From positions 1-64,000 of the forward strand of contig UQFY01000003.1 of assembly GCA_900540385.1 (NCBI GenBank): 64,000 nucleotides of DNA, read 5' to 3'. The DNA is from an uncultured Mollicutes bacterium. Its GTDB lineage: Bacteria > Bacillota_I > Bacilli_A > RFN20 > CAG-826. Both the position numbers and the translations under genes were made by a program. The notes below the pieces were generated by a model. The model searched no databases and was not told where the DNA came from. It saw nothing but the letters and a program-made list of their open reading frames with translations. This document shows, piece after piece, positions 44,756 to 53,715 of this stretch. Numbering within the stretch: the stretch's first letter is position 1; every line of letters starts with the position of its first letter.

Positions 44756-45529
44756 ATGAAAAAACCAACCGCCTTTTTATGGCCTATTCCTTCTAAGCTT
44801 TCAATTGCAGATGGTATCACCGGCAAGTATTCCATAACGATTATGTCAACGGAAGAAAAACCTTCTACAAATGAATGCGTAACTACCAAAATGAAGCCTT
44901 CTTTATTGAAAACCTACCCGAATGCTTTTGAAATTTTAAAACAGGAAGCCACAGGGCATCCAAACGGCCTATGGAATCAAGCCGTCTGTTTTGATATAGG
45001 CATCGGAACAAAACAAGACCTGGATTTAGCAAACGCATACTATATTTTGTCTTATGTCCAAAAAATGTTAGACAACCATGAGGCGCCACAAGACCTTTAT
45101 ACATCCAATAATCTGCAAACCCTCCTTCTGAAGCCGCCAACGGTAGAATGTTATAAAGAGGCAGCGGGTTTAGGTTGCCCTTCTGCTGCTTACCAAACTG
45201 GTTTGTGTTATTTAAACGGAATTGGAACGGAAGAAAATAACGAACTCGCCGCCAGTTTCTTCGCTCTTGCCTCCAAACTGGAGGTTGCAGATGCGTATGC
45301 AGCTTTGGGAAATTGTTTTCTCCATGGCTATGGGGTTCCTAAAAATACAACAAATGCCACCACGCTTTTTTGCGAAGCCGCAAAAAGGGGAAGCCCTTAT
45401 GGAATGTGCAATTTAGGGATTATCTATTATAATGGTGGCGATATTTCTGAAGCAATGAAATGGCTTGAAAAATCCGCAAGCAAAGGATTTAAACAAGCAA
45501 TCGACATTCTTAATGAATTAAAGAGTTAG
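44756..45529 (+). CDS. Sel1-repeat protein
   Basis: 257 residues without a signal peptide. The first 55 residues are not repeat-like; from about 60 on there are Sel1/TPR-like units with the A..G.CY..G.G motif: WNQAVCFDIGIGTKQD, AAYQTGLCYLNGIGTEEN, AYAALGNCFLHGYGVPKN and GMCNLGIIYYNGGD. Such solenoids mediate protein contacts. TTGGAG precedes the ATG. It lies with the next gene inside a segment flanked by a family-1 repeat on each side (44.3 and 47.4 kb). Confidence 0.85.
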   Translation: MKKPTAFLWPIPSKLSIADGITGKYSITIMSTEEKPSTNECVTTKMKPSLLKTYPNAFEILKQEATGHPNGLWNQAVCFDIGIGTKQDLDLANAYYILSYVQKMLDNHEAPQDLYTSNNLQTLLLKPPTVECYKEAAGLGCPSAAYQTGLCYLNGIGTEENNELAASFFALASKLEVADAYAALGNCFLHGYGVPKNTTNATTLFCEAAKRGSPYGMCNLGIIYYNGGDISEAMKWLEKSASKGFKQAIDILNELKS

Positions 45530-45684
45530 GCCATGAGGGATTTTCGTCATGCAAAATGGCCGTGCATCAGCATGCGTTTGTCGATATTAGACTACTTCAA
45601 TTGCAAAACGGGCTAGAGAAACACTTTGATGCATTTGAGACTGCAAACAGTATATAAATAAATTAATTAAGGAGTTACCAAAAT

Positions 45685-46941
45685 ATGAAATATGACTACA
45701 TAGTCGACACTAATCCTAACGCCAAAAAGCCTGTCGATCTTTCAAAGATCAATTTATCCGAAATGATGCAACAAATTTTTGAGGACGCCCAAAAAGGCGA
45801 CGCTTCAGCACAATTCATCGTCGGAATGTATTACGATACGAATAAAAACTTTAATGAGGCACTCTATTACTATCGTGAAGCTGCATACCAAAGATATCCG
45901 ATGGCTGAGTATTTCCTTGGGGATTTATACTTTAGTAAATTTAATGACGACAATGGAGATGGCGAGCTTGCATGCAAGAAAGAGATGGCTTCCGCATTTG
46001 ATGATGGCTTGGCTGCTGCTTGTGTTTATATGGCTCAACACTATGATCCGGAATTAGGCAATGTATCATTTAAACAATTCAAACAGCGTAGTTTAGATAC
46101 CTGTATTTTTTGGTATGGCATGAGTGCATATTTAGGAAACTATATATGCATGTATAATTACGCCGTTAGCTTATCATGTTTTTCCGATATTTATTCTCGT
46201 GATAAATTGATTTCGACTGCAAAATACTTTTTGCACGAATCACGTAATCATTACGATTGCGCCAAGGATTTCCTTAATTCCCATCCGAATTATAAAATTA
46301 AATCTGATGATGAATTCACAAAGCTGAAACGAGATTTAATCCTACAAAAAGACCGTATCACCTTTGGAAAATATTATGACAAAGATAAGAACTCGATGGT
46401 TCCTCTAAGATGGATTGTCTGTGACCACAACACGGAAGATGATAGTTTGACGCTTATCTGTGAGAGAAGCGTGAGAACAATGATTTTTTCTAAAAATCAA
46501 GATTGTTCTTGGGATGAGAGCGATATTCATGACTTTTTGAATGGTGAATTTTACGAAAAGGCCTTCACGGATGCCGAAAAAGATATGATCTTAAGCCAAG
46601 ATGATGATTTGGGCGACCGCAATCCTGTCTATAATGGCGAGTATGGCGAAATATACCTTGATGATGTCACAATCCCATCTATAAAAGACGTCTTAATTTT
46701 GCTTAGTAAAAATAACTGGAAATGCCGTTCATCTGAATATGATGGAGTCACTTTTGCAAGCAACAACGATTATGGCGATTGGTGGTTAAGAAACGAGGGC
46801 GAAACCGACAGCGATAGATGCATCATGACTTCGAAGGGGAAATTTGATTTCGACGGAAATTGCTGCCGCAACTACGCTGGCGTAAGACCGATGATAAAAA
46901 TAGAATGTGATGAGAGCTTTATTTCACGCATCAAAGATTAA
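45685..46941 (+). CDS. Sel1-repeat/DUF6273 protein
   Basis: 418 residues. The N-terminal part (about 30-200) has Sel1-like units (ASAQFIVGMYYDTNKN, YPMAEYFLGDLYFSK). The C-terminal part (about 225-415) is a DUF6273-like domain with ITFGKYYDKD, PLRWIVCDHN, DCSWDESDIHDFLNGEFYE, DWWLRNEGE and YAGVRPMIKIE; such domains are common in gut Firmicutes surface or phage-tail-like proteins, function unknown. AAGGAG precedes the ATG. Probably co-transcribed with the upstream Sel1 gene; terminator follows. Confidence 0.85.
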   Translation: MKYDYIVDTNPNAKKPVDLSKINLSEMMQQIFEDAQKGDASAQFIVGMYYDTNKNFNEALYYYREAAYQRYPMAEYFLGDLYFSKFNDDNGDGELACKKEMASAFDDGLAAACVYMAQHYDPELGNVSFKQFKQRSLDTCIFWYGMSAYLGNYICMYNYAVSLSCFSDIYSRDKLISTAKYFLHESRNHYDCAKDFLNSHPNYKIKSDDEFTKLKRDLILQKDRITFGKYYDKDKNSMVPLRWIVCDHNTEDDSLTLICERSVRTMIFSKNQDCSWDESDIHDFLNGEFYEKAFTDAEKDMILSQDDDLGDRNPVYNGEYGEIYLDDVTIPSIKDVLILLSKNNWKCRSSEYDGVTFASNNDYGDWWLRNEGETDSDRCIMTSKGKFDFDGNCCRNYAGVRPMIKIECDESFISRIKD

Positions 46942-46977
46942 TTTATGCATGATAATCCTAAATAAATATTTGGCTCT

Positions 46978-47015
46978 TTTTAAAAACAATACGAACGGAA
47001 TGATTGTTTTTTAAA
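46978..47015 (+). terminator. Terminator after the Sel1-DUF6273 gene
   Basis: AAAAACAAT (46982-46990) pairs with ATTGTTTTT (47003-47011), T-rich 3' side. Confidence 0.65.
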
Positions 47016-47076
47016 AACCAAAAACCTGATATTGGTTTGGCGGTTTTGTGTTTCCGTAAACGTTTTTCGTTTATCA

Positions 47077-47105
47077 GTGAAAAACCTAAAATTTAGTTTT
47101 TTCAC
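47077..47105. repeat. 29-base near-perfect palindrome
   Basis: GTGAAAAA-CCTAAA facing TTTAG-TTTTTTCAC. It stands alone in the gap; it could be a second terminator or a binding site. Confidence 0.5.
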
Positions 47106-47236
47106 ATCTCATTATTCATTTTTTCATCCCTTAGTCAAAGATTCGTACCCTTCTTTAGAAGAGAGGACCACTCTCTCGGATTTATTTTCTAAGTATAGGT
47201 ACAAATGCTAAAAAATAACGTCGTGATATAACCATT

Positions 47237-47362
47237 TTATCTAACGATCGGAGGGCTTTGGTCTAGTTTTTGGACAACCATCTCCCCTGAAGCGTTTCCT
47301 AATGGCTGGAAGGGGCTTTTGGCTAATTTCTTAATAAATTCCGAGGGAGTTTTCTCTTTGCT
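47237..47362 (-). pseudogene. Open fragment sharing the KTPSEFI motif
   Basis: Between two stops, about 40 codons read KTPSEFIKKLAKSPFQPLG and on to a TAA at 47237. The first codons equal the 33-base repeats before the next ATPase gene, and the fragment is more GC-rich than its surroundings. No start codon is evident. It may be the truncated front end of a lost gene or a dispersed repeat. Confidence 0.4.
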
Positions 47363-47456
47363 TTATGAAATTGTCGCATTTAAGGCCACATTTTTCTTAA
47401 TCGAATACAAAGTCATAGTCGACATTTTTCTCAGTACTGAGGATTTTGTCGACTTT
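47334..47456. repeat. Long direct repeat, left copy (contains nested palindrome copy 2)
   Basis: About 120 bases closely matching 49019-49141: it starts AAATTCCGAGGGAGTTTTC, includes GAAATTGTCGCATTTAAGG, and ends with the family-1 palindrome (47417-47456: AGTCGACA, CTCAGTACTGAG, TGTCGACTTT). The two copies flank one ATPase gene. Confidence 0.85.
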
Positions 47457-47551
47457 AAAAAATGAACATAGGAAAATCGAATATTTCCTATAGATTGTAA
47501 ACGCTATGGCTTAGAGCTTCCTCACACTTGGATAAGCATTTCTAAGTTTCT

Positions 47552-48907
47552 TTAAAAATCGTAATGCGTTTTTCCGAGCAAGAAGGCCAAATAATGAGGG
47601 ATTGTTATGATATCCCCTTCTTGGCCTATATTATATTCACCGATTTTGATTAGTTTTGTTTTGCCGTAATGTTCCGGATGTTTCATGATTGTTCTACTGG
47701 ATTTGACGTTTCCGGAAGTCGTTTTTGTTTCAACGAGGGTTGGATTGCCTAAATAAGCGATGACAAAATCCACTTCTAAGCCCGTGTCTTTTGAAAAATA
47801 ATACGGTTCAATACCCGCTTTAGATAAAGAATCAAAAACAGCGGCTTCATAAATGGCTCCTTTCCCTTGCCCCATATTCCCTCTATAGATTGAAGCCATG
47901 GTTTCTATTCCATACATCGAAGTAACAATTCCAATGTCTTCGGGAAAAAGTTTGAATTGAGATTCAATTTTTTGACCAGCCAAAGGCAAAGAAGGCACTT
48001 CCAGATTAAAGACTTTCGAAACAATATGGGCTTGGCAGAGATATTCGATTGCATCCTTTTTTTCATATTGACTTCCCGTGGATATTTTAGAAACAATAAA
48101 TCTTTTATTTTCTTTCGCTAAAAACGTAGGAATCAAATCGAAAACATTCTGAATCCTTGCTACTTCTTGAGCCTTAAAAATTGGTTTTCCATCTTTACCC
48201 TTTCTTCTTCCGAAGTCTCCTTTCATATCAAAAATGGTATTTTGAAGTTCTTTAAATGCTTCAACAATTCGTTTTGTTTCAACGAATTTTTTTACCACTT
48301 TTGGAAAACCGCCTATCGAAATATATTTTAAAAAGAGGTTTTCATACAATTCATGAACGTTTTGAGGAATGGGCTCTTTCTTCTCAAAATAAACAGAAAG
48401 TAAAGAGATTTGCTCTTCCTTATATCCTAAAGCCCATAAGAATTCTTCAAAATCCATGGTTTTCATTTGAAAGACATCATCATAGCCTATTGGAGTGGGT
48501 GTCGTATCACCATAGTTATACCCATTGATGCCTAGGTAAGAACCACTGCCGATAACGTTGAATCTGCCATCGCTTTTAAAGTTTTTAAAAGAGAGACGTG
48601 CCCGAGGACAATCCTGAATTTCATCAAAAAAGATAAGGGTTTCCTTAGGGTTAAAGGAGGCCTCAGGAAAACGCAGAGAAAGATTAGAGATAAGAACGTC
48701 GACATCCAAAGATGATTCAAAATCGGAGCAATATTCTGGATGAGTCCAAAAATTAAGCTCAATGAGTTTTAACCCGTTTCTTTTGGCAAATTCTCTAATA
48801 GTTTCTGTTTTGCCGCATTGACGGATTCCAATGATAAGAGCCGGAGTTTTGTCTTTTTCTTTTAGCCATGAATCCAGCTGTTTATCCATCTTTCTTTTAA
48901 AGTACAT
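47552..48907 (-). CDS. AAA+ ATPase with DUF4143 domain (type A)
   Basis: 451 residues. Walker A is GIRQCGKT, Walker B LIFFDEIQDCPRARL, sensor NVIGSGSYLG. The C-terminal DUF4143 region has a nuclease-like GLEVDFVIAYLGNPTLVETK (E-D-x-ExK pattern). Family members are numerous in gut bacteria and archaea; function unsettled. ATG 48907 has AAGGA six bases upstream and gives the usual MYFKRKMDKQLDSWL start. ATG 48943 and TTG 48976 are in frame and would add one or two copies of an 11-residue MKTPSEFI unit. Flanked on both sides by the same 120-base direct repeat. Confidence 0.85.
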   Translation of the reverse strand: MYFKRKMDKQLDSWLKEKDKTPALIIGIRQCGKTETIREFAKRNGLKLIELNFWTHPEYCSDFESSLDVDVLISNLSLRFPEASFNPKETLIFFDEIQDCPRARLSFKNFKSDGRFNVIGSGSYLGINGYNYGDTTPTPIGYDDVFQMKTMDFEEFLWALGYKEEQISLLSVYFEKKEPIPQNVHELYENLFLKYISIGGFPKVVKKFVETKRIVEAFKELQNTIFDMKGDFGRRKGKDGKPIFKAQEVARIQNVFDLIPTFLAKENKRFIVSKISTGSQYEKKDAIEYLCQAHIVSKVFNLEVPSLPLAGQKIESQFKLFPEDIGIVTSMYGIETMASIYRGNMGQGKGAIYEAAVFDSLSKAGIEPYYFSKDTGLEVDFVIAYLGNPTLVETKTTSGNVKSSRTIMKHPEHYGKTKLIKIGEYNIGQEGDIITIPHYLAFLLGKTHYDF

Positions 48908-48920
48908 AAATTTATCCTTT

Positions 48921-49040
48921 ATAAATTCCGAGGGAGTTTTCATATATTTTATAATAAATTCCGAGGGAGTTTTCAATGTTTTTTATATAAAAACCAAGGG
49001 AGTTTTTGATTCTTTTTTAACAAATTCCGAGGGAGTTTTC
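48921..49040 (-). repeat. Four tandem 33-base repeats at the 5' end of the ATPase gene
   Basis: Units begin on the minus strand at 49040, 49007, 48974 and 48941; each starts GAAAACTCCCTCGGAATTT (the second is diverged). The period is exactly 11 codons; two units are in frame with the ATPase gene and read MKTPSEFI, and the outer two are separated from it by a stop. The units are contiguous, so this is not CRISPR. Confidence 0.85.
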
Positions 49041-49141
49041 ACTTTGTTTTATAGAATTGTCGCATTTAAGGCAACGTTTTCTTAATCGAAGACGAAGTCA
49101 AAATCGACATTTTTCTCAGTACTGAGGATTTTGTCGACTTT
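49019..49141. repeat. Long direct repeat, right copy (contains nested palindrome copy 3)
   Basis: Matches 47334-47456. The family-1 palindrome is at 49101-49141, with a slightly altered left arm (AAATCGACA). The stretch from here to 49360 has no gene and no other structure I can name. Confidence 0.85.
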
Positions 49142-49360
49142 GATATAAATATATGTCCCAAGGTGAGATAGATTGTGTGGATACAACTTATATTTTTTCC
49201 TTCATGGCCTAATTTTGGGATTAAGGATATGGCAAAAAAGATAAATGTTTTTCAAGCACTAGTTTTTATTGGAAAACATATCAAGAGGGAAAAAGAAAAG
49301 CAAAGACGTAAATTTTTCTCCAACAGATGCTTCCTTTAACGATTTTTCGAAGCCTGCTTT

Positions 49361-50689
49361 CTACCAGTCTAATGAATCCAAATGTGTTAAAAAGTCCAAA
49401 AGGCTAATCCTTAAAAAGCCTTCCTTGGTTCGATAATGCAATCCTTCGTTTTTGACGACAATCACTTTTTTGAAGGAATCCGGAATATTTCTAAGAGATT
49501 CATATTCTTGGTCTTTCTTTTTTTCGGTGTCTATAGTTAAAGCGACTTGAATGTAATAAGTCTTATCCCCTTTATTAGCGACAAAATCACATTCCGTATC
49601 TGTATCCACGTATATCCAATTGTTATTTTTGTCTTTTCGCTCTGTCTTCTTTTTAACGTGAACGAGGCCGATATCCACATTAAATCCTCGATATCTAAGC
49701 TCATTATAAACAATATTTTCAATCAGATCGGTTTCATCAACATCTCGAAAGTTAAGCGCCGCGTTTCGAATGCCGACGTCTTCAAAATATATTTTGTAGG
49801 GCGTTCCAATATATTGACGGCCCTTAACATCATATCGAAGAGCCTTATTCAACAAATACGCTTCTTCAAACCACGATATATAGTTTCCTATGGCGTCATT
49901 GGTTAAATCAATGTTATACACGCCTTTGAAAGTCTTTTCGATTTTCGAAGGATTTATCAGAGTCGATATCATCGAGGCAATGACGTTTAAAGTATCGTTT
50001 AAATTATTGACATTCACGTTAGGATGTCTATCCTTAACATCCTTAATATACGTTTCGTTTAAGATGGAGATGGTCTGTTTTGCTTTTTCCGTATCGTTTT
50101 TTTGTAGTTGAATCAACGGTATCCCCCCATATCTCTCATACATTTTTAAGCCTGTGTTCGCATCATAGTCGGTCCCATTTAAAAATTCAGAGAAAGTTAG
50201 AGGCAAAAGATGGATTCTATCTCCTCTGCCTCCAAATTCCGTATCCACCTCACTAGATAGGAATCTTGAGTTACTGCCTGTAACGTAAACATCATAATTC
50301 TCATGTCTTAAAAAGGCATTTAAAGTTCTTACAAACTCGTCCAGATTTTGTATTTCATCGAGCAAAAAGTAATACGGATCATTATCCCTTACCAAATCTT
50401 TTATGTAGCAAAGAAATTTTCTGCTATTCACTAATTTTTGGTTGTTTTTTTCTATTATTGTTGGTTGATCCATTAAGTATTTGTCGAGTAAAAAAATATC
50501 TTCGTCGTTATCAAACGCAAAACGAATGATATGATCGTCTGGAACATTCTCTTCCTTGACTAGATAATTATAAAAAATGGTATTTAAAAGATAGGATTTT
50601 CCACTTCTTCGAATTCCCGTTATAACTTTAACGAGATGGTTCTGTTTCTTGTCTATCAGCTCTTTCAAATATAAATCACGTTTGAACAT
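49361..50689 (-). CDS. AAA+ ATPase with DUF4143 domain (type B, copy 1)
   Basis: 442 residues. Walker A GIRRSGKS (25-32), Walker B FLLDEIQNLDEF, sensor TGSNSRFLSSEV, and a DUF4143-type C-terminus with YFEDVGIRNAAL, NELRYRGFNVDIG and TECDFVANKGDKTYYIQV. It is closely related to the gene at 61001-62332, and both share RFAFDNDED and VYVTGSNS. GGAGAC precedes the ATG. A -10 TATAAT (minus strand near 50738) lies between the gene and nested palindrome copy 4, whose arm would overlap the -35. Family-1 palindromes sit on both sides of the gene. Confidence 0.9.
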   Translation of the reverse strand: MFKRDLYLKELIDKKQNHLVKVITGIRRSGKSYLLNTIFYNYLVKEENVPDDHIIRFAFDNDEDIFLLDKYLMDQPTIIEKNNQKLVNSRKFLCYIKDLVRDNDPYYFLLDEIQNLDEFVRTLNAFLRHENYDVYVTGSNSRFLSSEVDTEFGGRGDRIHLLPLTFSEFLNGTDYDANTGLKMYERYGGIPLIQLQKNDTEKAKQTISILNETYIKDVKDRHPNVNVNNLNDTLNVIASMISTLINPSKIEKTFKGVYNIDLTNDAIGNYISWFEEAYLLNKALRYDVKGRQYIGTPYKIYFEDVGIRNAALNFRDVDETDLIENIVYNELRYRGFNVDIGLVHVKKKTERKDKNNNWIYVDTDTECDFVANKGDKTYYIQVALTIDTEKKKDQEYESLRNIPDSFKKVIVVKNEGLHYRTKEGFLRISLLDFLTHLDSLDW

Positions 50690-50755
50690 TCCATGTCTCC
50701 AATTTTCTTAATACCCTAGGTTTTGCTACTACATTATAGCATTCATTTAGTAATC

Positions 50756-50797
50756 AAAGTCGACATTTTTCTCAGTACTGAGGATTTTGTCGACTTT
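50756..50797. repeat. Nested palindrome family 1, copy 4
   Basis: Perfect 10-base outer arms AAAGTCGACA/TGTCGACTTT enclose the perfect inner palindrome CTCAGTACTGAG. It begins 66 bases upstream of the ATPase start and could act as operator, terminator or recombination site. Confidence 0.9.
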
Positions 50798-50870
50798 GAC
50801 ACAAATAAAAAATGAAACTGCAACATGAAACTTAAGAAAGACAGCCCAATATCGTTCTATGTTATAAAAA

Positions 50871-52163
50871 CTACAAATATTTTTTAAGACGAGGAGATAA
50901 AAGGGAAAGAGCATCCACATTCAAAGCGAAGAGTTTGCTCTTAGAATTGCTTTCAGAAGGGATCAATAAACCATAACTCACAAAACGATTCAAGATTTTT
51001 AGCGCACCTTGCTTACTAACATCGATTTTAGCCATCTTTTCAAAATCGTTATAAGTGAATTTTCCTTTGTAGGAAAGCAAGATCTTACGGAGGTAGTTCT
51101 TTTCTGTTTCAGTTAGAAGAATATCTTTGTCTTGTAAGCTTTGAGAGACATGTTCCACGTTTTCGTAGCAAAGAAGAGATTCAGAGAGGGTAACATAGAC
51201 GTATTTGAGGAAATACGTTAAATCGTTTCTAGCATCACGAGTGTTTTCTAAGGCAAGGTAATATTCGTTTTTCCTTTGATTGATGGCTTCAGAAAGCACG
51301 GCTGGCGTATCTTCTTCCCCTATTAACTGCTCTACCCAAAACGAGCACATCCTAGCCGTCCTTCCGTTGTAATCAAAATAAGGATGAACATATAGCAAAT
51401 AATAATGGACGATATGAGGCAAGAAACATTTCATTTTAGGATTATGGAGATTCTTTTCGACAAAAGAGAACAAAGAGTCCATGGCTAAATGAATCTTTTC
51501 TACAGGACAACCGAGGTAGTTATCCACCTCCACTCCATCATAACGGTAGAGTTGCCCATCTTTGAGCCTGTCCTCTTCTGAAAGGCAACCATCACTAAGG
51601 ATGTTATAAAGAATATGAAGATTTGTTTCATTGAAGTTTGGCTTACTTAAAACAAAACGAATGCCTTCACCCATATTTTTAATGATGACATCGTTTCCGT
51701 TTTCCGGTTTTCTTTTCCCGGAGGTGATTTCGCTTATCTTTCTTCTTGTAGTAGGAACTTTTTCGATAGAAAGGCTTCCTTCTATTTCAGAATAAATACG
51801 GGATTTTAAGATTTCATCATTCCAGGAAGAAGAGAGATTTTCTCGTAATATATGTTCCAAAAAATGATAAGAGGATTCTAAATCGTTTGATTTAGCAAAG
51901 AAAAGAGGTTTATCGTCCCAAGCATATAGATCTAGTTTTTCTAAACTAGGATGATTTCGATCTAAAAGGGTCTTTTTGTAATCTAAAAAACAACGGTAGG
52001 CATAGTTTGAAAGAAAAAGCCCTGCATTTTTGCCATAACACAGCTCTTTTTCCGTGTAATATTCCTTATTTAACATCAAATGAAAGATTTCTTGAAGATT
52101 TTCCATATGATTATTGTAAACCGAATCGTAAACCTTTAAAAGAGAATCCATAAACCGAATCAT
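50871..52163 (-). CDS. Fic-family protein with winged-helix C-terminus
   Basis: 430 residues. The Fic motif is HPYFDYNGRTAR (260-271); Fic enzymes AMPylate target proteins. The usual HPFxDGNGR has Tyr instead of Gly before the Asn, which may alter the anion hole. An inhibitory-helix-like YSEIEG sits at 124-129 on the N-terminal side (class II arrangement). The C-terminal part (about 350-420) looks like a winged helix (FTYNDFEKMAKIDVSKQGAL). No good ribosome site before ATG 52163; ATG 52151 is possible. It lies among ATPase and defence-like genes. Confidence 0.85.
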   Translation of the reverse strand: MIRFMDSLLKVYDSVYNNHMENLQEIFHLMLNKEYYTEKELCYGKNAGLFLSNYAYRCFLDYKKTLLDRNHPSLEKLDLYAWDDKPLFFAKSNDLESSYHFLEHILRENLSSSWNDEILKSRIYSEIEGSLSIEKVPTTRRKISEITSGKRKPENGNDVIIKNMGEGIRFVLSKPNFNETNLHILYNILSDGCLSEEDRLKDGQLYRYDGVEVDNYLGCPVEKIHLAMDSLFSFVEKNLHNPKMKCFLPHIVHYYLLYVHPYFDYNGRTARMCSFWVEQLIGEEDTPAVLSEAINQRKNEYYLALENTRDARNDLTYFLKYVYVTLSESLLCYENVEHVSQSLQDKDILLTETEKNYLRKILLSYKGKFTYNDFEKMAKIDVSKQGALKILNRFVSYGLLIPSESNSKSKLFALNVDALSLLSPRLKKYL

Positions 52164-52219
52164 AAACTAATTACAATATGTCTTTCTATCAGGAATCGTC
52201 TTAAAAAGAGAATAGGTCC

Positions 52220-52248
52220 AAGCCGACAATTACTTATTTTGTCGGCTT
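52220..52248. repeat. Palindrome after the DUF234 ATPase gene
   Basis: AAGCCGACAA (52220-52229) pairs perfectly with TTGTCGGCTT (52239-52248), nine-base loop, no T-run on either strand. The arm resembles that of family 1 (AAGTCGACA). Confidence 0.7.
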
Positions 52249-52273
52249 TGAAAATAGACACGTTAGATTGCTT

Positions 52274-53692
52274 CTATAGGTTATACATATCTTCTAGTGT
52301 GATGAGCTTGCTGTCCTTGGCATTCTCAATCATCCATGGGCTGAAACCTGATAAAGAGAAGAAAAGATATGGAGGTATTTTTTGATATTTCAGAGGAATT
52401 AAGGATGATCTTCTAACAAGAGTTTCATAGACGTTTCGATCCATTTTTTCGTTTTTGAATTTGCATTCCCCCACAAGATATTTCTTCTCTAAAGACGAAA
52501 ATGCGACCACGTCAATATCCGCGGATTGATTGGCTTTTGCTCCATCCTTGTCGATTCTTTCGTTTCCCCACCAGGACCCTACCTGATTGATGAAAGGACC
52601 GAAGTCTCCCAATAGACCTTTTCTAAGAGTATAGTATCGACACATGTTTTCAAACACCGGGCCCATGAAGGAATGCAAGTTAGGTTTCACGATTTTCTCG
52701 TAATAGAGTTCGCCTTGCCCCATCTCGATAGCACTGACGGCATTAGGGATAAATTTATACCAAAATTGAAACATACTATCCTTAAGGACGTATTGGGTTT
52801 TCTTTTTGTTTTTCTCCTCCCCCATGCATTTCTTTTTTTCCACTAAGCCGACTTGCATGAGTTTTTCTAAGGAATAGAGCACGGTTGTTTCTCTTTCTTT
52901 GACTTTGTTAGCAATGTCGTTAATGGTGTTCTCTCCGTTAGCAATTTGCTCGATGATGTTGTTTACGAGAGAAACATCAGAGAATTCTTGGATCAAAAGG
53001 TTTCTCGTCTCATCGTAGAGATATCCGCTTGGAGTAAAGAATAGAGAAACAATATTTTGATCGAGGCTCAAATTAGAATCAAGAAGAGACAGATACTTAG
53101 GAACCCCGCCTGTTATGCCGTAGCATATAGCCTTTTCCTCATAAGAATAATTTGGAACGAATTTAGCAGAATCAAGATAAGAGAACGCTTCCAATTTGAT
53201 TTGAGAGTCTCTTCTTCCGAAGAGAGGGCTTTTTTCACTTAAAACCTTATTTTCCATAAAGCTTAAGGAAGAGCCGCAAAGAATTAGTTTGATGTTGCTC
53301 TCTTTCCATGAAGTGTCGATGTATTTTTGAAGGATGGATAGCAAGGATTCATCTTTTTCTGCCCAATAAGGGAGTTCGTCAATTACAAGAATGGTTTTTT
53401 CTTTTTTCACGTTTAGGGCAATAAAATCAAGGATTCCCTCAAGGGATTCAAATTTCATTTGCTTTATTTCAGGAGTAAGAAGAGAAAGCACCTGTTTTCC
53501 AAAGAGTTCAACGTTTCTATCTTTTCCTACCTTTGTAGCGGTATAAAAAATCGCCTTCTTCCCTCTAACGAATTCGTTTATCAAAGTGGATTTCCCAATA
53601 CGTCTTCTGCCGTAGATGGTCATCATCCCCACACCGTCTTTAGCATAGAAATTCTCCATGGCTTTGAGTTCTTTTTCTCTTCCGACAAACAT
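52274..53692 (-). CDS. Archaeal-type ATPase with DUF234 nuclease-like domain
   Basis: 472 residues. FVGREKELKAM at the start, Walker A IYGRRRIGKST, Walker B ILVIDELPYWAEKDE, arginine-type sensor LCGSSLSFME. A winged helix follows (about 255-320), then a DUF234 C-terminus with SADIDVVAFSSLEKKYLVGECKF (D-x-ExK, restriction-endonuclease-like). The family is known from archaea and anaerobic bacteria; function uncertain. ATG 53692 has GGAGGAGG upstream; the TTG start at 53707 would put that ribosome site inside the coding region. Two palindrome family-3 copies lie just upstream. Confidence 0.9.
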   Translation of the reverse strand: MFVGREKELKAMENFYAKDGVGMMTIYGRRRIGKSTLINEFVRGKKAIFYTATKVGKDRNVELFGKQVLSLLTPEIKQMKFESLEGILDFIALNVKKEKTILVIDELPYWAEKDESLLSILQKYIDTSWKESNIKLILCGSSLSFMENKVLSEKSPLFGRRDSQIKLEAFSYLDSAKFVPNYSYEEKAICYGITGGVPKYLSLLDSNLSLDQNIVSLFFTPSGYLYDETRNLLIQEFSDVSLVNNIIEQIANGENTINDIANKVKERETTVLYSLEKLMQVGLVEKKKCMGEEKNKKKTQYVLKDSMFQFWYKFIPNAVSAIEMGQGELYYEKIVKPNLHSFMGPVFENMCRYYTLRKGLLGDFGPFINQVGSWWGNERIDKDGAKANQSADIDVVAFSSLEKKYLVGECKFKNEKMDRNVYETLVRRSSLIPLKYQKIPPYLFFSLSGFSPWMIENAKDSKLITLEDMYNL

Positions 53693-53715
53693 AGTTGCCT
53701 CCTCCAATCTCTTTA

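Noticed and set aside
48921..49040. CRISPR-like array of 33-base repeats
   Set aside because: Units are contiguous with no spacers, their period is 11 codons, and no cas gene is nearby.
47334..49141. Insertion sequence bounded by the 120-base repeats
   Set aside because: The repeats are direct rather than inverted, no transposase is encoded, and the gene inside is an AAA+ DUF4143 ATPase.
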